Assembly (NCBI RefSeq): GCF_002806975.1
Contig: NZ_NIHD01000004.1
Coordinates: 62,001 to 126,000 of the forward strand
DNA length: 64,000 nt
Source of the DNA: Marinobacter aromaticivorans
GTDB taxonomy: Bacteria; Pseudomonadota; Gammaproteobacteria; Pseudomonadales; Oleiphilaceae
Direction: 5' to 3'
Shown here: in pieces, positions 26,792 through 35,110 of the stretch
Layout: the number at the start of each line of letters is the position of its first letter
Position numbering within the stretch: position 1 is the first letter of the stretch
Program-made: the position numbers and the translations under genes
The notes under the pieces: generated by a model
Database searches by the model: none
The model's input: only the letters and a program-made list of their open reading frames with translations
What the model was told of the DNA's origin: nothing

Positions 26792-26938
26792 CCGGGAGAG
26801 TGCGGTTTTTACCCAGCCCTCACTGATGCAATATTCCTCAACATTGGTGCGCTCTTTACCATTAAGCTTGATGCCAATATCGTGCCCGAAAACTTCAGCT
26901 GCATGGAGCGGGTTATTGGGGTTTATTGTCTTTGGATC
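26792..26938 (-). pseudogene. DUF3297 gene remnant (C-terminally truncated, no start)
   Basis: A reverse reading frame through the spacer between the lipoprotein gene and cysK reads ...INPNNPLHAAEVFGHDIG, then IKLNGKERTNVEEYCISEGW, then VKT. This is the core of the small DUF3297 family (usually about 80 residues, with a KERTxVEEYCxSEGW hallmark). No ATG precedes it, its front lies inside the 3' end of the lipoprotein gene, and similarity stops after GWVKT, just before the cysK ribosome site. So it looks like a decayed gene. An unusual start codon cannot be excluded. Confidence 0.6.
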
Positions 26939-27348
26939 AGAACCCGTTGTATAACATGGCCCCAGATGCGATCTTTTGCCTCGCTGGCATGCTGGTCGGC
27001 CCGGCTTCGGGCTTCTGCTTGACCGGCACTTGATACAAAGGCCGTAAACTGTTTGGTCACAGCCTGATGATAACTCCTGAAAGCAGCTTCACAGCCCGCT
27101 TGAGCGCCCTTGGCAATGTCTGAAGGGGGTGCCGATGTGATATGGCTGAAGCGATCGGATTCACTGATCATGCAATCCTGATACGCCCTGTATTTCTCGT
27201 TCAGGCTGGTACTCAGGGCTTTCTTTTCATCGGAGGTCAAATTCGGGGCAGGCGAAAGAGCCGCGCAACTGGCCAGCGACCCGCACAAAGCCACCACAAT
27301 GGTAGCGCCCCGCCAACGGGCAACATCAAAGAAAATCATACCTATCAT
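26923..27348 (-). CDS. Hypothetical lipoprotein
   Basis: 141 residues. A basic N-terminal stretch and hydrophobic segment (TIVVALCGSLASC) end in a lipobox with Cys28, so it is predicted to be lipid-anchored. The mature part is helical and charged (LTSDEKKALSTSLNEKYRAYQDC) with three further cysteines. No family recognised. Monocistronic by position; the DUF3297 remnant overlaps its last codons. Confidence 0.7.
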   Translation of the reverse strand: MIGMIFFDVARWRGATIVVALCGSLASCAALSPAPNLTSDEKKALSTSLNEKYRAYQDCMISESDRFSHITSAPPSDIAKGAQAGCEAAFRSYHQAVTKQFTAFVSSAGQAEARSRADQHASEAKDRIWGHVIQRVLIQRQ

Positions 27349-27405
27349 CCTTGTATAATGTGCATTGAGGTTACTATTCTCCCGGTAAAACCTACGCTTA
27401 TGAAA

Positions 27406-28152
27406 TCAGCGAAGTTTTATGGAGCCGCCATCGGCCATCAGGGTTTGCCCGGTCATATAGCGGCTGTCATCACTGAGTAAAAAGGCCACCACCGGCGCGA
27501 TATCTTTTTCCGGATCACCGAAGTAACCCAGCGGAACCCGGCTGGCCGCCTCCTGATAGGGGCCGGGATGACTCTTCTTCCATTGCGCCACTCCCTCAGT
27601 TAGCGCCTTGGGACACACAACATTGACACGGATTTTGTCTTTTGCCCATTCATTGGCAGCTACCCGGCTCAACCCGCGAATGGCTTCTTTCGCTGCCGCG
27701 TAACTGGCCTGTAACTCCATCCCTTCCAAACCTGCACCCGACCCGAAATTGACGATAGCACCGCCGGATTCAGACAACTCCGGATAGGCGGCCTTCATGA
27801 AGTACAAAGTGGCGTTCAGGCCTGTGTTGAAAGACAACGCCCAATCATCTGGCGTAAGTTCCATCAGTGGCTTCTGCCGGGAAGCATGAGCGTTATTCAC
27901 AAGGCCAGTCAGCTTGCCAAACCTGGAAACTGCCAGGCTCACAGCGGCGTTGGCCACTGATTCTTTGGACACATCGCCATTGAGAAAAACAATCCGCTCC
28001 GGATTACTCTGTTCAATGGCTTTTCCAGCATCCTCATTGATATCCACCGCAACAATGGCTGCACCACGTTCAGCCAATACTGAGGTTATTGCACCGCCAA
28101 TGCCGGCCGCGCCACCCGTTACGATAATTACCTGACCGTCCAAACGACCCAT
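27406..28152 (-). CDS. SDR family oxidoreductase
   Basis: 248-residue classical short-chain dehydrogenase/reductase. NAD(P)-binding TGGAAGIGGAIT (TGxxxGIG), the NAH-type motif VNNAHASRQ (instead of NNAG), Tyr-Lys catalytic pair in SYAAAKEAIRGLS with Ser upstream (GSGAGL), and the C-terminal SDDSRYMTGQTLMADGG. Soluble, cytosolic. The acidic residue after the second strand (AVDINEDAG) suggests NAD rather than NADP preference (inference). Substrate unknown. Confidence 0.92.
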   Translation of the reverse strand: MGRLDGQVIIVTGGAAGIGGAITSVLAERGAAIVAVDINEDAGKAIEQSNPERIVFLNGDVSKESVANAAVSLAVSRFGKLTGLVNNAHASRQKPLMELTPDDWALSFNTGLNATLYFMKAAYPELSESGGAIVNFGSGAGLEGMELQASYAAAKEAIRGLSRVAANEWAKDKIRVNVVCPKALTEGVAQWKKSHPGPYQEAASRVPLGYFGDPEKDIAPVVAFLLSDDSRYMTGQTLMADGGSIKLR

Positions 28153-28248
28153 AAAATTTACCCTGAATGTGAAAAGTGGATGCCCCTGAAAACAGAACCC
28201 TCTTGGATCAAAAACCTAAAATATGTTCACGCCCGTTGCCCCTGACAG

Positions 28249-28608
28249 TCAGCCATTTCCCCTTTGCCCGCTGACGACTGGATAATTTCCTTTCCACCAG
28301 GCCTGCATACCGCCATGTAGTTGTTTCACGTCATACCCGAGCTGCTTTAGCCGCCGGGTTGCAGGAATGCTCCGGTGGGCGGACAAACAGACCGTTACAA
28401 CCGGAATGCTCTGGTCCAGCGACAGCCGGCTGATCGCCTTTTTTGAAAAGTGGGTAATCGGTAGGTTGATCGCTCCTTGAATATGGCTTTGCTGGAACTC
28501 TCCCGGCGTTCTTACGTCGACGATCTGAACATCCTTTAATTGCTCATTCAGTGCTTCGCTCGGGATTTCGGGAACACGGCCAAAAGGCAGCCAGTCGAAT
28601 AAATTCAT
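28249..28608 (-). CDS. Rhodanese-like domain protein
   Basis: Single-domain rhodanese of 119 residues. Domain start QIVDVRTPGEFQQSHIQGAINLP (residues 28-50) and active-site Cys74 in [22 protein letters not shown] give the sulfurtransferase loop. Cytosolic, no signal. A role in sulfane-sulfur transfer, or cyanide or thiosulfate detoxification, is possible. It is divergent from the retropepsin-like gene. Confidence 0.88.
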   Translation of the reverse strand: MNLFDWLPFGRVPEIPSEALNEQLKDVQIVDVRTPGEFQQSHIQGAINLPITHFSKKAISRLSLDQSIPVVTVCLSAHRSIPATRRLKQLGYDVKQLHGGMQAWWKGNYPVVSGQRGNG

Positions 28609-28892
28609 ACATTTCCTCTATATTGCGCACCACATTTCAGATATTCCTCGCCAGTAACTACTCCCCATCCTCCGCTAGTTCCAGCGAACGGTTGTGGCAC
28701 AGGAACAAACGCTTGCTTATTATGGTGCGATGCTTGGCGGCACTACAACAGTCAACATTTTGTCTCTGCAGTGCTTGCTTCGTTCTTTGCGGGTGTCGAT
28801 CTGAATTCAACGCAGCCCCAACTCCCTGCTCTGGTGCCCGGAATGGGTTAGAATTCAAACAGCCTGTCGGACAACCCACAACAAGGAATGGA

Positions 28893-29414
28893 ATGAGCAA
28901 GCCTGGCATCATCAGACCCGAAATCCGATACCTTCTTTACTTCGGTGTTTTCTGGGTTGTGTTACTCGCCGCTGCGGCGCATTTATTCGGTAGTTGGGAC
29001 TCCCGCAAAGCTAACCCCAACCAGCAACTGGTCAGTCACACCCGCGGCAGCGCCACCGAAATTGAACTGCAGGCCAACCGGCAGGGCCATTATCTGGCAA
29101 ACGGAACCATCAACAACCAGAAGGTCACCTTCATCCTGGATACCGGTGCCACAACCGTATCAGTCTCAGAAGCCATCGCCCAAAAAGCAGGCCTTATCCC
29201 GAGGCATCCCAGCATGGCACGCACCGCAGCTGGCACAGTGCGTGTCTGGAGCACTACCATTCAAGAGCTCCGCCTGGGCGATATCACATTCAATAATGTA
29301 CCCGGCACCATCAACCCTGCCATGGACCCGGACATGGTGCTGCTTGGCATGAGTGTGCTTGGACAGCTTAACTTCTCTCAACAATCGGGCGTTTTGACCT
29401 TGAGCCAGGAATAG
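28893..29414 (+). CDS. Retropepsin-like aspartic protease (TIGR02281 type), membrane-anchored
   Basis: 173 residues. One N-terminal transmembrane helix (about 14-32, YLLYFGVFWVVLLAAAAHLF) and a periplasmic single-domain aspartic protease: Asp83-Thr84-Gly85 in FILDTGATTVSVSE, then LRLGDITFNNVPG and MVLLGMSVLGQLNFSQ, typical of the retropepsin-like clan AA peptidases of bacteria. Start ATG 28893 follows AAGGA; a longer upstream frame is not protein-like. It likely dimerises to form the active site (known for the fold). Confidence 0.85.
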   Translation: MSKPGIIRPEIRYLLYFGVFWVVLLAAAAHLFGSWDSRKANPNQQLVSHTRGSATEIELQANRQGHYLANGTINNQKVTFILDTGATTVSVSEAIAQKAGLIPRHPSMARTAAGTVRVWSTTIQELRLGDITFNNVPGTINPAMDPDMVLLGMSVLGQLNFSQQSGVLTLSQE

Positions 29415-29542
29415 TCCAATTCTGGTTCTTCAGCCACACATCTCCTGATCGCCAACACTGAGCTTAGCGGCGCCACGTCAGTGGCGTCCGGTGGACGGCC
29501 CTTGGGTTGGGAACGTACTACAGCGACTGGTTAAATACAGTC
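29415..29542. other. Palindrome-rich spacer
   Basis: 128 bases without a gene. A GGCGCCAC-GTCA-GTGGCGTC inverted repeat (29470-29489) and an adjacent GTCC-GGT-GGAC repeat (29487-29497) lie close together. No integron attC consensus could be satisfied. No ORF is visible here. Confidence 0.4.
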
Positions 29543-29830
29543 TTACTCAGACTCTGAGCCCCATGAGTAGCTGGCATTTTTACCTTTGCCCTTGGCGAGT
29601 TTTTTACGGTCAATCATCCGGGATTCGAACCTAAAGCTCTCGTCGATTTTGACAACGAGTAACTTGTTGAAATTGCCCGCCCTCTTGACCAATACCTTAC
29701 CTTTACCTTTTTCAGGGGAAATCGTCTTGATTTCTACCCAGTCATCAAAAAAACTAGCCCAAAACCAGGCGATTACCACCGCGGGCACGTCAAATATCGT
29801 AATATCCCCACGCAATAACGAAGCGGTCAC
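29543..29830 (-). CDS. Hypothetical small basic protein
   Basis: Possible 95-residue gene from GTG 29830, nine bases after AGGAAA. The N-terminal half has a hydrophobic run (VPAVVIAWFWASFFDDW); the C-terminal half is lysine-rich (RMIDRKKLAKGKGKNAS). No family recognised. If it is not a gene, the 29415-29922 stretch has no coding feature. Codon composition was not tested. Confidence 0.35.
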   Translation of the reverse strand: MTASLLRGDITIFDVPAVVIAWFWASFFDDWVEIKTISPEKGKGKVLVKRAGNFNKLLVVKIDESFRFESRMIDRKKLAKGKGKNASYSWGSESE

Positions 29831-29865
29831 ACGAATACATTTCCTGACAGGTGAGTGAGCCCACA

Positions 29866-29897
29866 AAAAAAAGCCCGAAGCGCTAACTCCGGGCCTT
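29866..29897 (-). terminator. Terminator after nrdJb
   Basis: On the reverse strand GGCCCGG...CTTCGGGC forms a GC stem followed by eight T, about 25 bases after the nrdJb stop. Confidence 0.75.
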
Positions 29898-29922
29898 CCT
29901 GTTTACCTACCAATCACTTACC

Positions 29923-30621
29923 TCAGCCACACTTACTGTCGCCACAGGACAGGCACGTGGCACAACCATCCATCACAATCACCGCCTTGGTACTGCACTT
30001 GCCGCACATGGTGGCGTTGGGGGGGAAATCGCCGGCCTTGTCGTCGTTGGTGGCGGTGGTGTTGTTGGCTTCAAATTCCGCGCGTTTTTCGGCGAGGATA
30101 CGTTTGGTGGTTTCGCTCATTTCCTCGCTTTCCATCAGGCCGACGGCCTTCAGGTGTTTCTCGATCACGGCGCCGATTTCAGCCACCAGTGAGGGCATGA
30201 ATACGCCGCCTTTTTTGAAGTAGCCGCCGTTGGGGTCGTATACAGAGCGCAGTTCTTCCACCAGGAAGGTCAGGTCGCCGCCTTTGCGGAATACCGCGGA
30301 GATTACGCGGGTGAGGGCGATTACCCACTGGAAGTGCTCCATGGATTTGGAGTTGATAAACACTTCGTAGGGCTGCCGGCTTTCGTGGTCTGTATCTTCG
30401 TTCAGCAGGATGTCATTGATAGTAATGTACATCGCGTGCTCAGCCACTGGCGGCTTGATTTTGTAGGTGGTGCCCACCAGGAAATCCGGCCGCTCGATAT
30501 GCTCGTTCATCTGTTGCAGCTTGGTTTCCGGTTTGGCCGGGGCCTGCTGCTCGGCAGGTGCGTCTGTGTCGGCTTTCTTTACCCGGTAGCCGACGATTTT
30601 GTTGCTGATTTTCACTGTCAT
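29923..30621 (-). CDS. nrdJb: Class II ribonucleotide reductase, NrdJb subunit
   Basis: 232 residues, the separately encoded C-terminal part of a split class II RNR as in Pseudomonas. After a linker, the NrdJ C-terminal domain (FINSKSMEHFQWVIALTRVISAVFRKGGDLTFLVEEL) and a cysteine tail CGKCSTKAVIVMDGCATCLSCGDSKCG are visible; the last supplies the thiols that re-reduce the active site. It starts 29 bases after nrdJa, so they are one operon. Needs adenosylcobalamin. Confidence 0.93.
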   Translation of the reverse strand: MTVKISNKIVGYRVKKADTDAPAEQQAPAKPETKLQQMNEHIERPDFLVGTTYKIKPPVAEHAMYITINDILLNEDTDHESRQPYEVFINSKSMEHFQWVIALTRVISAVFRKGGDLTFLVEELRSVYDPNGGYFKKGGVFMPSLVAEIGAVIEKHLKAVGLMESEEMSETTKRILAEKRAEFEANNTTATNDDKAGDFPPNATMCGKCSTKAVIVMDGCATCLSCGDSKCG

Positions 30622-30649
30622 GTCTGTTTTCCTGTGTCGGTGTTCCGGA

Positions 30650-32788
30650 TCAGTACTTTCCGTAAGTGCCTTCTTTCAGCGCATCAAACAGGTTGGCGGC
30701 GGTGTGGATTTCACCGTCGTACTCTACCTGTTCGTTGCCTTTCAGGCTCACCTTGCTGCCGTCGTCGAGGGTGAACTCGTATAGTGTGTTTTCAAGGTCT
30801 TTCTCTTTTACCAGCACGCCCTGGAAGGCCTCCGGGTTGAAGCGGAAGGTGGTGCAACCTTTCAGGCCTTTGTCGTAGGCATACAGGTAGATGTTCTTGA
30901 AATCCTGGTAGGCGAAGTCGGTCGGAACGTTCGCGGTTTTGGAAATTGAAGAGTCTACCCACTTCTGCGCGGCGGCCTGTATGTCTACGTGCTGCGCCGG
31001 GCTTACATCATCGGAGGTGGTGAAGTAGCTGGGCAGTTTTTTGTCTTCTTCGTCCGAGAAGGGCATGGCTCCCGGGTTAACCAGGTGGCGATATGCCAGC
31101 AGCTCAAAGGAGAATACGTCCACTTTTTCTTTGGTTTTGCGGCCTTCACGGATTACGTTGCGGGCATAGTGGTGTGAAAAGCTGGGCTCTATGCCGTTAC
31201 TGGCGTTGTTGGCCAGGGACAGGCTGATGGTGCCGGTCGGGGCGATAGAAGTGTGGTGGGTAAAACGACCACCTTTTTCAGCCAGCTGTTCAACCAGTTC
31301 GGGCTCAACTGAGGCAATTTCCTGCATGTAGCGGCTGTATTTTGCGTGCAGCACGCGGCCTTTGAGCCGGTCGCCGATTTTGTAGCCGTCTTTTTTCAGT
31401 TGCGGGCACTTGCTCATCATTTTCGGGGTGACTTCAAAATCATCGTTCATGATGGGCGCAGGGCCTTTTTCTTCGGCCAGGGCCAGAGACTGGCGCCAGC
31501 CTTCCACAGCCATTTCGCGTACGACATCCTCGGTGAACTGCACGGATTCAGCGGAGCCGTAGGGCATGCGCAGCATGGCAAGGGTTGAACCCAGGCCGAG
31601 GATGCCCATGCCGTGGCGGCGTTTGTAGGTGATTTCGTGGCGCTGTTCGGGCAGGGGCAGGCCGTTGATTTCTACTACGTTGTCCAGCATGCGGGTAAAG
31701 ATGCCCACAACCCTGCGGTACTTCTCATAGTTGAAGCTGGCCTTGTCGGTGAACGGGTAGTCCACGAACTTGGTCAGGTTTACAGAACCCAGCAGGCAGC
31801 TGCCGTAAGGGGGCAGGGGCTGTTCGCCACAAGGGTTGGTGGCGCGGATGTCTTCGCAGAACCAGTTGTTGTTCATCTGATTGACCTTGTCGATCAGAAT
31901 GAAGCCGGGCTCTGCGTAATCGTAGGTGGAGGTCATGATGGTGTCCCAGATGAACTGGGCTTTCAGAGTGCGGTAGATACGGCACGCCACCTTGCCTTCG
32001 TCGTTTACCACATAACCGTCCAGTATCGGGAAATCGCGATATACGAACTGGCTGGCATCTGCGAGATCCAGGCCTTCGTCTTCAACTTCCTTTTCGGTTA
32101 CCGGAAAGGACAGGTGCCAGTCGTCGTTGTTACGGACCGCCTCGATGAAGTCTTCGGTGATCAGCAGCGACAGGTTGAACTGGCGCAGGCGCCCGTCTTC
32201 ACGCTTGGCCTGGATGAAATCAATGACGTCCGGGTGGTGAACGTCAAAGGTGGCCATCTGGGCGCCGCGGCGGCCACCGGCTGATGACACGGTGAAGCAC
32301 ATGCGGTCGAAGATATCCATAAAGGACAGCGGGCCGGATGTGGTTGCACCGGCACCGGCTACATAGGCACCCCTGGGGCGCAGGGTGGAGAATTCGTAAC
32401 CGATACCACAGCCGGCCTTGAGGGTGAGGCCGGCTTCGTGGTTTTTCTCCAGGATGTCGTTCATGGAATCCTGAACGGAACCGGAGACGGTGCAGTTGAT
32501 GGTAGACGTTGCCGGCTTGTGCGCTTCGGCCCCGGCATTGGAGGTGATCCGGCCGGCAGGAATGGCGCCGTTTTTCAGGGCCCAGATGAAGTTTTTCATA
32601 TGCTCTTCGCGCACATCCCTGTTTTCAACTTGCGCAAGGGCAGTGGCAACTCGCTGGTAGGTTGCGTTTACGTCCTTGTCTACAGGCTCGCCAGTCTTGG
32701 TTTTAAGCTGGTATTTACTGGCCCAGATGTCGAGCGATGTTTCCTGCATCGGAATTGTTGTAACCACTGCTTCTGCCTTTGCGTTCAT
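30650..32788 (-). CDS. nrdJa: Adenosylcobalamin-dependent ribonucleotide reductase, NrdJa catalytic subunit
   Basis: 712-residue large subunit of split class II RNR, making deoxyribonucleotides with B12 chemistry in the presence or absence of oxygen. The core shows TINCTVSGSVQDSM, GCGIGYEFSTLRPRGA, SAGGRRGAQMATFDVHHPD, the NPCGEQPLPPYGSCLLGSVNL loop and GMGILGLG, all class II-type. Start ATG 32788 follows GAGGGTG; an upstream frame start at 32800 is less likely. nrdJb follows. Upstream lie a long leader and three NrdR-like boxes. Confidence 0.95.
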   Translation of the reverse strand: MNAKAEAVVTTIPMQETSLDIWASKYQLKTKTGEPVDKDVNATYQRVATALAQVENRDVREEHMKNFIWALKNGAIPAGRITSNAGAEAHKPATSTINCTVSGSVQDSMNDILEKNHEAGLTLKAGCGIGYEFSTLRPRGAYVAGAGATTSGPLSFMDIFDRMCFTVSSAGGRRGAQMATFDVHHPDVIDFIQAKREDGRLRQFNLSLLITEDFIEAVRNNDDWHLSFPVTEKEVEDEGLDLADASQFVYRDFPILDGYVVNDEGKVACRIYRTLKAQFIWDTIMTSTYDYAEPGFILIDKVNQMNNNWFCEDIRATNPCGEQPLPPYGSCLLGSVNLTKFVDYPFTDKASFNYEKYRRVVGIFTRMLDNVVEINGLPLPEQRHEITYKRRHGMGILGLGSTLAMLRMPYGSAESVQFTEDVVREMAVEGWRQSLALAEEKGPAPIMNDDFEVTPKMMSKCPQLKKDGYKIGDRLKGRVLHAKYSRYMQEIASVEPELVEQLAEKGGRFTHHTSIAPTGTISLSLANNASNGIEPSFSHHYARNVIREGRKTKEKVDVFSFELLAYRHLVNPGAMPFSDEEDKKLPSYFTTSDDVSPAQHVDIQAAAQKWVDSSISKTANVPTDFAYQDFKNIYLYAYDKGLKGCTTFRFNPEAFQGVLVKEKDLENTLYEFTLDDGSKVSLKGNEQVEYDGEIHTAANLFDALKEGTYGKY

Positions 32789-32919
32789 TGCCACCCTCAA
32801 TCTTCAAGTAGGTCTGTTATTGGTAGCACGGTTTGTATGCGCCACCTTCCTGTAAAACCCTGCAAAAGTTTCTTGTGCGCTCTTGCAATTCAAGCTGTTT
32901 TCGGAAATTCGCCTTTAAA

Positions 32920-32935
32920 ACACTATATGTGGTGT
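32920..32935. promoter_or_regulatory. NrdR-box-like operator 1
   Basis: ACACTATATGTGGTGT closely matches the known NrdR consensus acaCwAtATaTwGtgt, centred about 140 bases upstream of the nrdJa start. NrdR represses ribonucleotide reductase genes in response to ATP/dATP. Confidence 0.75.
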
Positions 32936-33083
32936 CCGGGGGGAACCATAAATTGCTCCGATTCCCGATAATAGTGCCGCTGTTTGCGGCTCCCTGTGGG
33001 GCTTTGGCCGCTGCTGCGCCTTTTCAGGCGCCGGCCTCTCAAGATGTCTGTGGCCCTATATATGGGCTTATTTTTGAGGAGTA

Positions 33084-33099
33084 TAACAGGATATAGTGT
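33084..33099. promoter_or_regulatory. NrdR-box-like operator 2 (weaker left half)
   Basis: TAACAGGATATAGTGT keeps the right half (ATAGTGT) of the NrdR consensus; the left half is degenerate. It lies 164 bases upstream of operator 1. Confidence 0.45.
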
Positions 33100-33216
33100 T
33101 TTGTGAACCTAAGCGGGACTATTGAGAAGCGCCTTGTGGCAAAGAAAATCAATGGAAAACGGCTTGCAAGAAATAAAAGTTCAGTAAATCCGGCGCTTGG
33201 GCGGGCAATCCCGAAA

Positions 33217-33232
33217 TTACTATATGTAGTGG
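33217..33232. promoter_or_regulatory. NrdR-box-like operator 3
   Basis: TTACTATATGTAGTGG matches the palindromic core of the NrdR consensus (ACTATAT-TAGT). It lies 133 bases beyond operator 2, close to the next gene's 3' end. Confidence 0.55.
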
Positions 33233-33296
33233 TTGAAAAATGCACGGAATGACGTGTTTTGCCACAGGAACGGGCGCCAGCGGCGGGAAAGGCAGT

Positions 33297-33329
33297 AGAA
33301 AAGGAAAGGCGGGAATGGCTCCCGCCTTT
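33297..33329 (-). terminator. Terminator after the TrpX-type ABC operon
   Basis: AAAGGCGGGA (33305-33314) pairs with TCCCGCCTTT (33320-33329) around a five-base loop; on the reverse strand it is followed by CCTTTTCT, a few bases after the ATPase gene stop. Confidence 0.8.
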
Positions 33330-33334
33330 GGGAA

Positions 33335-34129
33335 TCAGCCCAGCAAAAGACTGTCGTCATCCACGGAAAGCCCGCGCTGTTTTTCAAACAACTCCAGCAG
33401 GTCTTTTACTTCCAGGCCTTCGCGGTCTTTGCCTGCAATATCAAACACCACCTGGCCCTGATGCAGCATCACCGTGCGGGTACCCACTTCCAGGGCCTGC
33501 TTCATGCTGTGGGTAACCATAAGAGCGGTCAGTTTCTGTTCGTTGATGATTTTTGTGGTGAGATCCAGTACAAAGGCTGCGGTTTTGGGGTCCAGCGCTG
33601 CCGTGTGTTCGTCGAGCAGGAGGATGGCGGAAGGGGTAAGGCTTGCCATCAACAGGCTGACGGCCTGGCGCTGGCCGCCGGAGAGTAAGCCCATTTTGTC
33701 GCCAAGGCGGTTTTCCAGCCCCAGCTTCAGGGACGACAGGCTTTCCCGGAATTGCCCCATATACTGCTTTTTTACCGCCGTGGTCAGGCCACGACGCTGG
33801 CCACGTTTTATGGCGAGTGCCAGGTTTTCTTCAATGCTCAGGCCCTCACAGGTGCCAGCCAGCGGGTCCTGGAACACTCGCGCTACGCGGTCGGCGCGCT
33901 TGTGGGTTGGCAGTTTGGTAACGTTCACGTTGTCGACAACAATGGTGCCGCTGTCCACCAGGATTTCACCTGCCAGGGCGTTGAGAAAGGTGGATTTGCC
34001 GGCGCCGTTGCTGCCGATCACGGTAACAAATTCACCCTGGTTAACCGTGAGGCTCATGCCCCGGAGAGCGGGGTTTTCCAGCGGTGTGCCTTTGCCAAAG
34101 GTAAGCCGGAGATCGGTTGCGCTGATCAT
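33335..34129 (-). CDS. ABC transporter ATP-binding protein (TrpX-type importer)
   Basis: 264-residue importer ATPase. Walker A is GSNGAGKSTFLN (about 38-49), the signature is LLSGGQRQAVSLLMA, Walker B ILLLDEHTAALDPKT, and the H-loop is LMVTHS. DEHT instead of DEPT is typical of this family. Last gene of a three-gene operon: binding protein, permease, ATPase. The likely ligand is a small amino acid or aromatic compound, as for TrpX-like systems; the sequence does not settle it. Confidence 0.9.
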   Translation of the reverse strand: MISATDLRLTFGKGTPLENPALRGMSLTVNQGEFVTVIGSNGAGKSTFLNALAGEILVDSGTIVVDNVNVTKLPTHKRADRVARVFQDPLAGTCEGLSIEENLALAIKRGQRRGLTTAVKKQYMGQFRESLSSLKLGLENRLGDKMGLLSGGQRQAVSLLMASLTPSAILLLDEHTAALDPKTAAFVLDLTTKIINEQKLTALMVTHSMKQALEVGTRTVMLHQGQVVFDIAGKDREGLEVKDLLELFEKQRGLSVDDDSLLLG

Positions 34130-34138
34130 AGTGCCTCC

Positions 34139-35041
34139 TCAGGCTTTATTGCGAGTGAGTTTGTTTACCACGGAACTGCGGATACCGGGCAATACGATTG
34201 CCAGGGTTACCAGCACGGCGGTAATCAGGTTCAGATCCTGCGCCTTCAGGCCGATAAAATCGGCGTTCAGGGCGAAGGCAATGGCCAGGCGATAGATGAT
34301 TGCCCCAACAACACAGGCAATAAGCGCACGAATAACCGTGGTAGGGCTGATAACCGCCTCACCGCCAATCAGCGATGCCAGGCCGATGACGATAACGCCA
34401 ACGCCCATGGTGACATCGGCAGCCCCCTGGCTCTGGGCAAACAGTGCGCCTGCCAGGCCCACCAGGCCGTTGGATAGAGCAACGCCCAGAATGATCATGG
34501 AGCCGGTGGCAATGCCCTGGGCTCTTGCCATTCTCGGGTTGGCCCCGGTGGCTCGCATGGCCAGGCCGGTTTCGGATTTCATGAAGCGCCACAGAAGTAT
34601 CAGCGCGATGACGATGACAATGGCAAACAACAGCACCGGCACCTGATGATAGGCGAGGTCCAGGGAATACCAGGGCGTAAGGACTGTGTCTTCGCCGAGC
34701 AGGGCAATGTTGGGCCGCCCCATGACCCTGAGATTGACCGAATACAGGGCAATCATGGTGAGAATGGATGCCAGCAGGTTCAGTATGTTCAGTTTTACGT
34801 TCAGTATGGCGGTTACCGCGCCCGCAGCCATGCCGGCAAGTACAGCACAGCCGGTCGCCAGCCAGGGGTTCCAGCCCGCCATGATGAGCACGGCTGCAAC
34901 GGCCGCGCCGAGGGGAAAGCTGCCGTCGACGGTCAGATCCGGGAAGTCGAGTACACGAAAAGACAGGTAGATACCGAACGCAACCAGGCCATAAATAAGA
35001 CCCGTCTCGATTGCGCCGTAAAATGCAATTTCACTGAGCAT
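34139..35041 (-). CDS. ABC transporter permease (TrpX-type importer)
   Basis: 300-residue integral membrane protein with eight to nine predicted helices in a LivH-like arrangement (FGIYLSFRVLDFPDLTVDGSF at the front, and MARAQGIATGSMIILGVALSNGLVGLAGALFAQSQG as the characteristic EAA-like loop). Partner of the ATPase gene (nine bases apart) and the upstream binding protein. A hairpin separates it from the binding-protein gene. Confidence 0.9.
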   Translation of the reverse strand: MLSEIAFYGAIETGLIYGLVAFGIYLSFRVLDFPDLTVDGSFPLGAAVAAVLIMAGWNPWLATGCAVLAGMAAGAVTAILNVKLNILNLLASILTMIALYSVNLRVMGRPNIALLGEDTVLTPWYSLDLAYHQVPVLLFAIVIVIALILLWRFMKSETGLAMRATGANPRMARAQGIATGSMIILGVALSNGLVGLAGALFAQSQGAADVTMGVGVIVIGLASLIGGEAVISPTTVIRALIACVVGAIIYRLAIAFALNADFIGLKAQDLNLITAVLVTLAIVLPGIRSSVVNKLTRNKA

Positions 35042-35061
35042 GGGAAAGATTCACTGTGAAA

Positions 35062-35098
35062 GAAAAACGGGCGGGCTCTTTATACAGAACCCGCCCGT
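35062..35098 (-). terminator. Intra-operon hairpin between binding-protein and permease genes
   Basis: ACGGGCGGG (35067-35075) pairs perfectly with CCCGCCCGT (35090-35098); on the reverse strand it is followed by TTTTTC. It likely stops part of the transcripts after the binding-protein gene so that this protein is made in excess. Confidence 0.7.
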
Positions 35099-35110
35099 GT
35101 AAGTCAGGCG

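Larger units (their letters stand above)
32789..33334. other. Long regulatory leader of the nrdJ operon
   Basis: 546 bases without a gene, between nrdJa and the ABC ATPase gene. Contains three NrdR-box-like sites and stems such as GCGCCTtttcAGGCGC and GCCGCtgtttGCGGC around 32978-33025. No B12-riboswitch core (GCCACTG) was found. The part beyond 33070 is AT-rich. Confidence 0.55.

Noticed and set aside
29450..29516. Possible integron attC site (GCCAAC ... GTTGGG around internal palindromes)
   Set aside because: The outer boxes do not fit RYYYAAC / GTTRRRY, no cassette array or integrase is near, and the spacing is wrong.
32789..33334. Cobalamin riboswitch in the nrdJ leader
   Set aside because: NrdJ needs B12, but the conserved B12-box GCCACTG and the AGC-type receptor could not be found on the reverse strand; only a GCCACAG lookalike is present.
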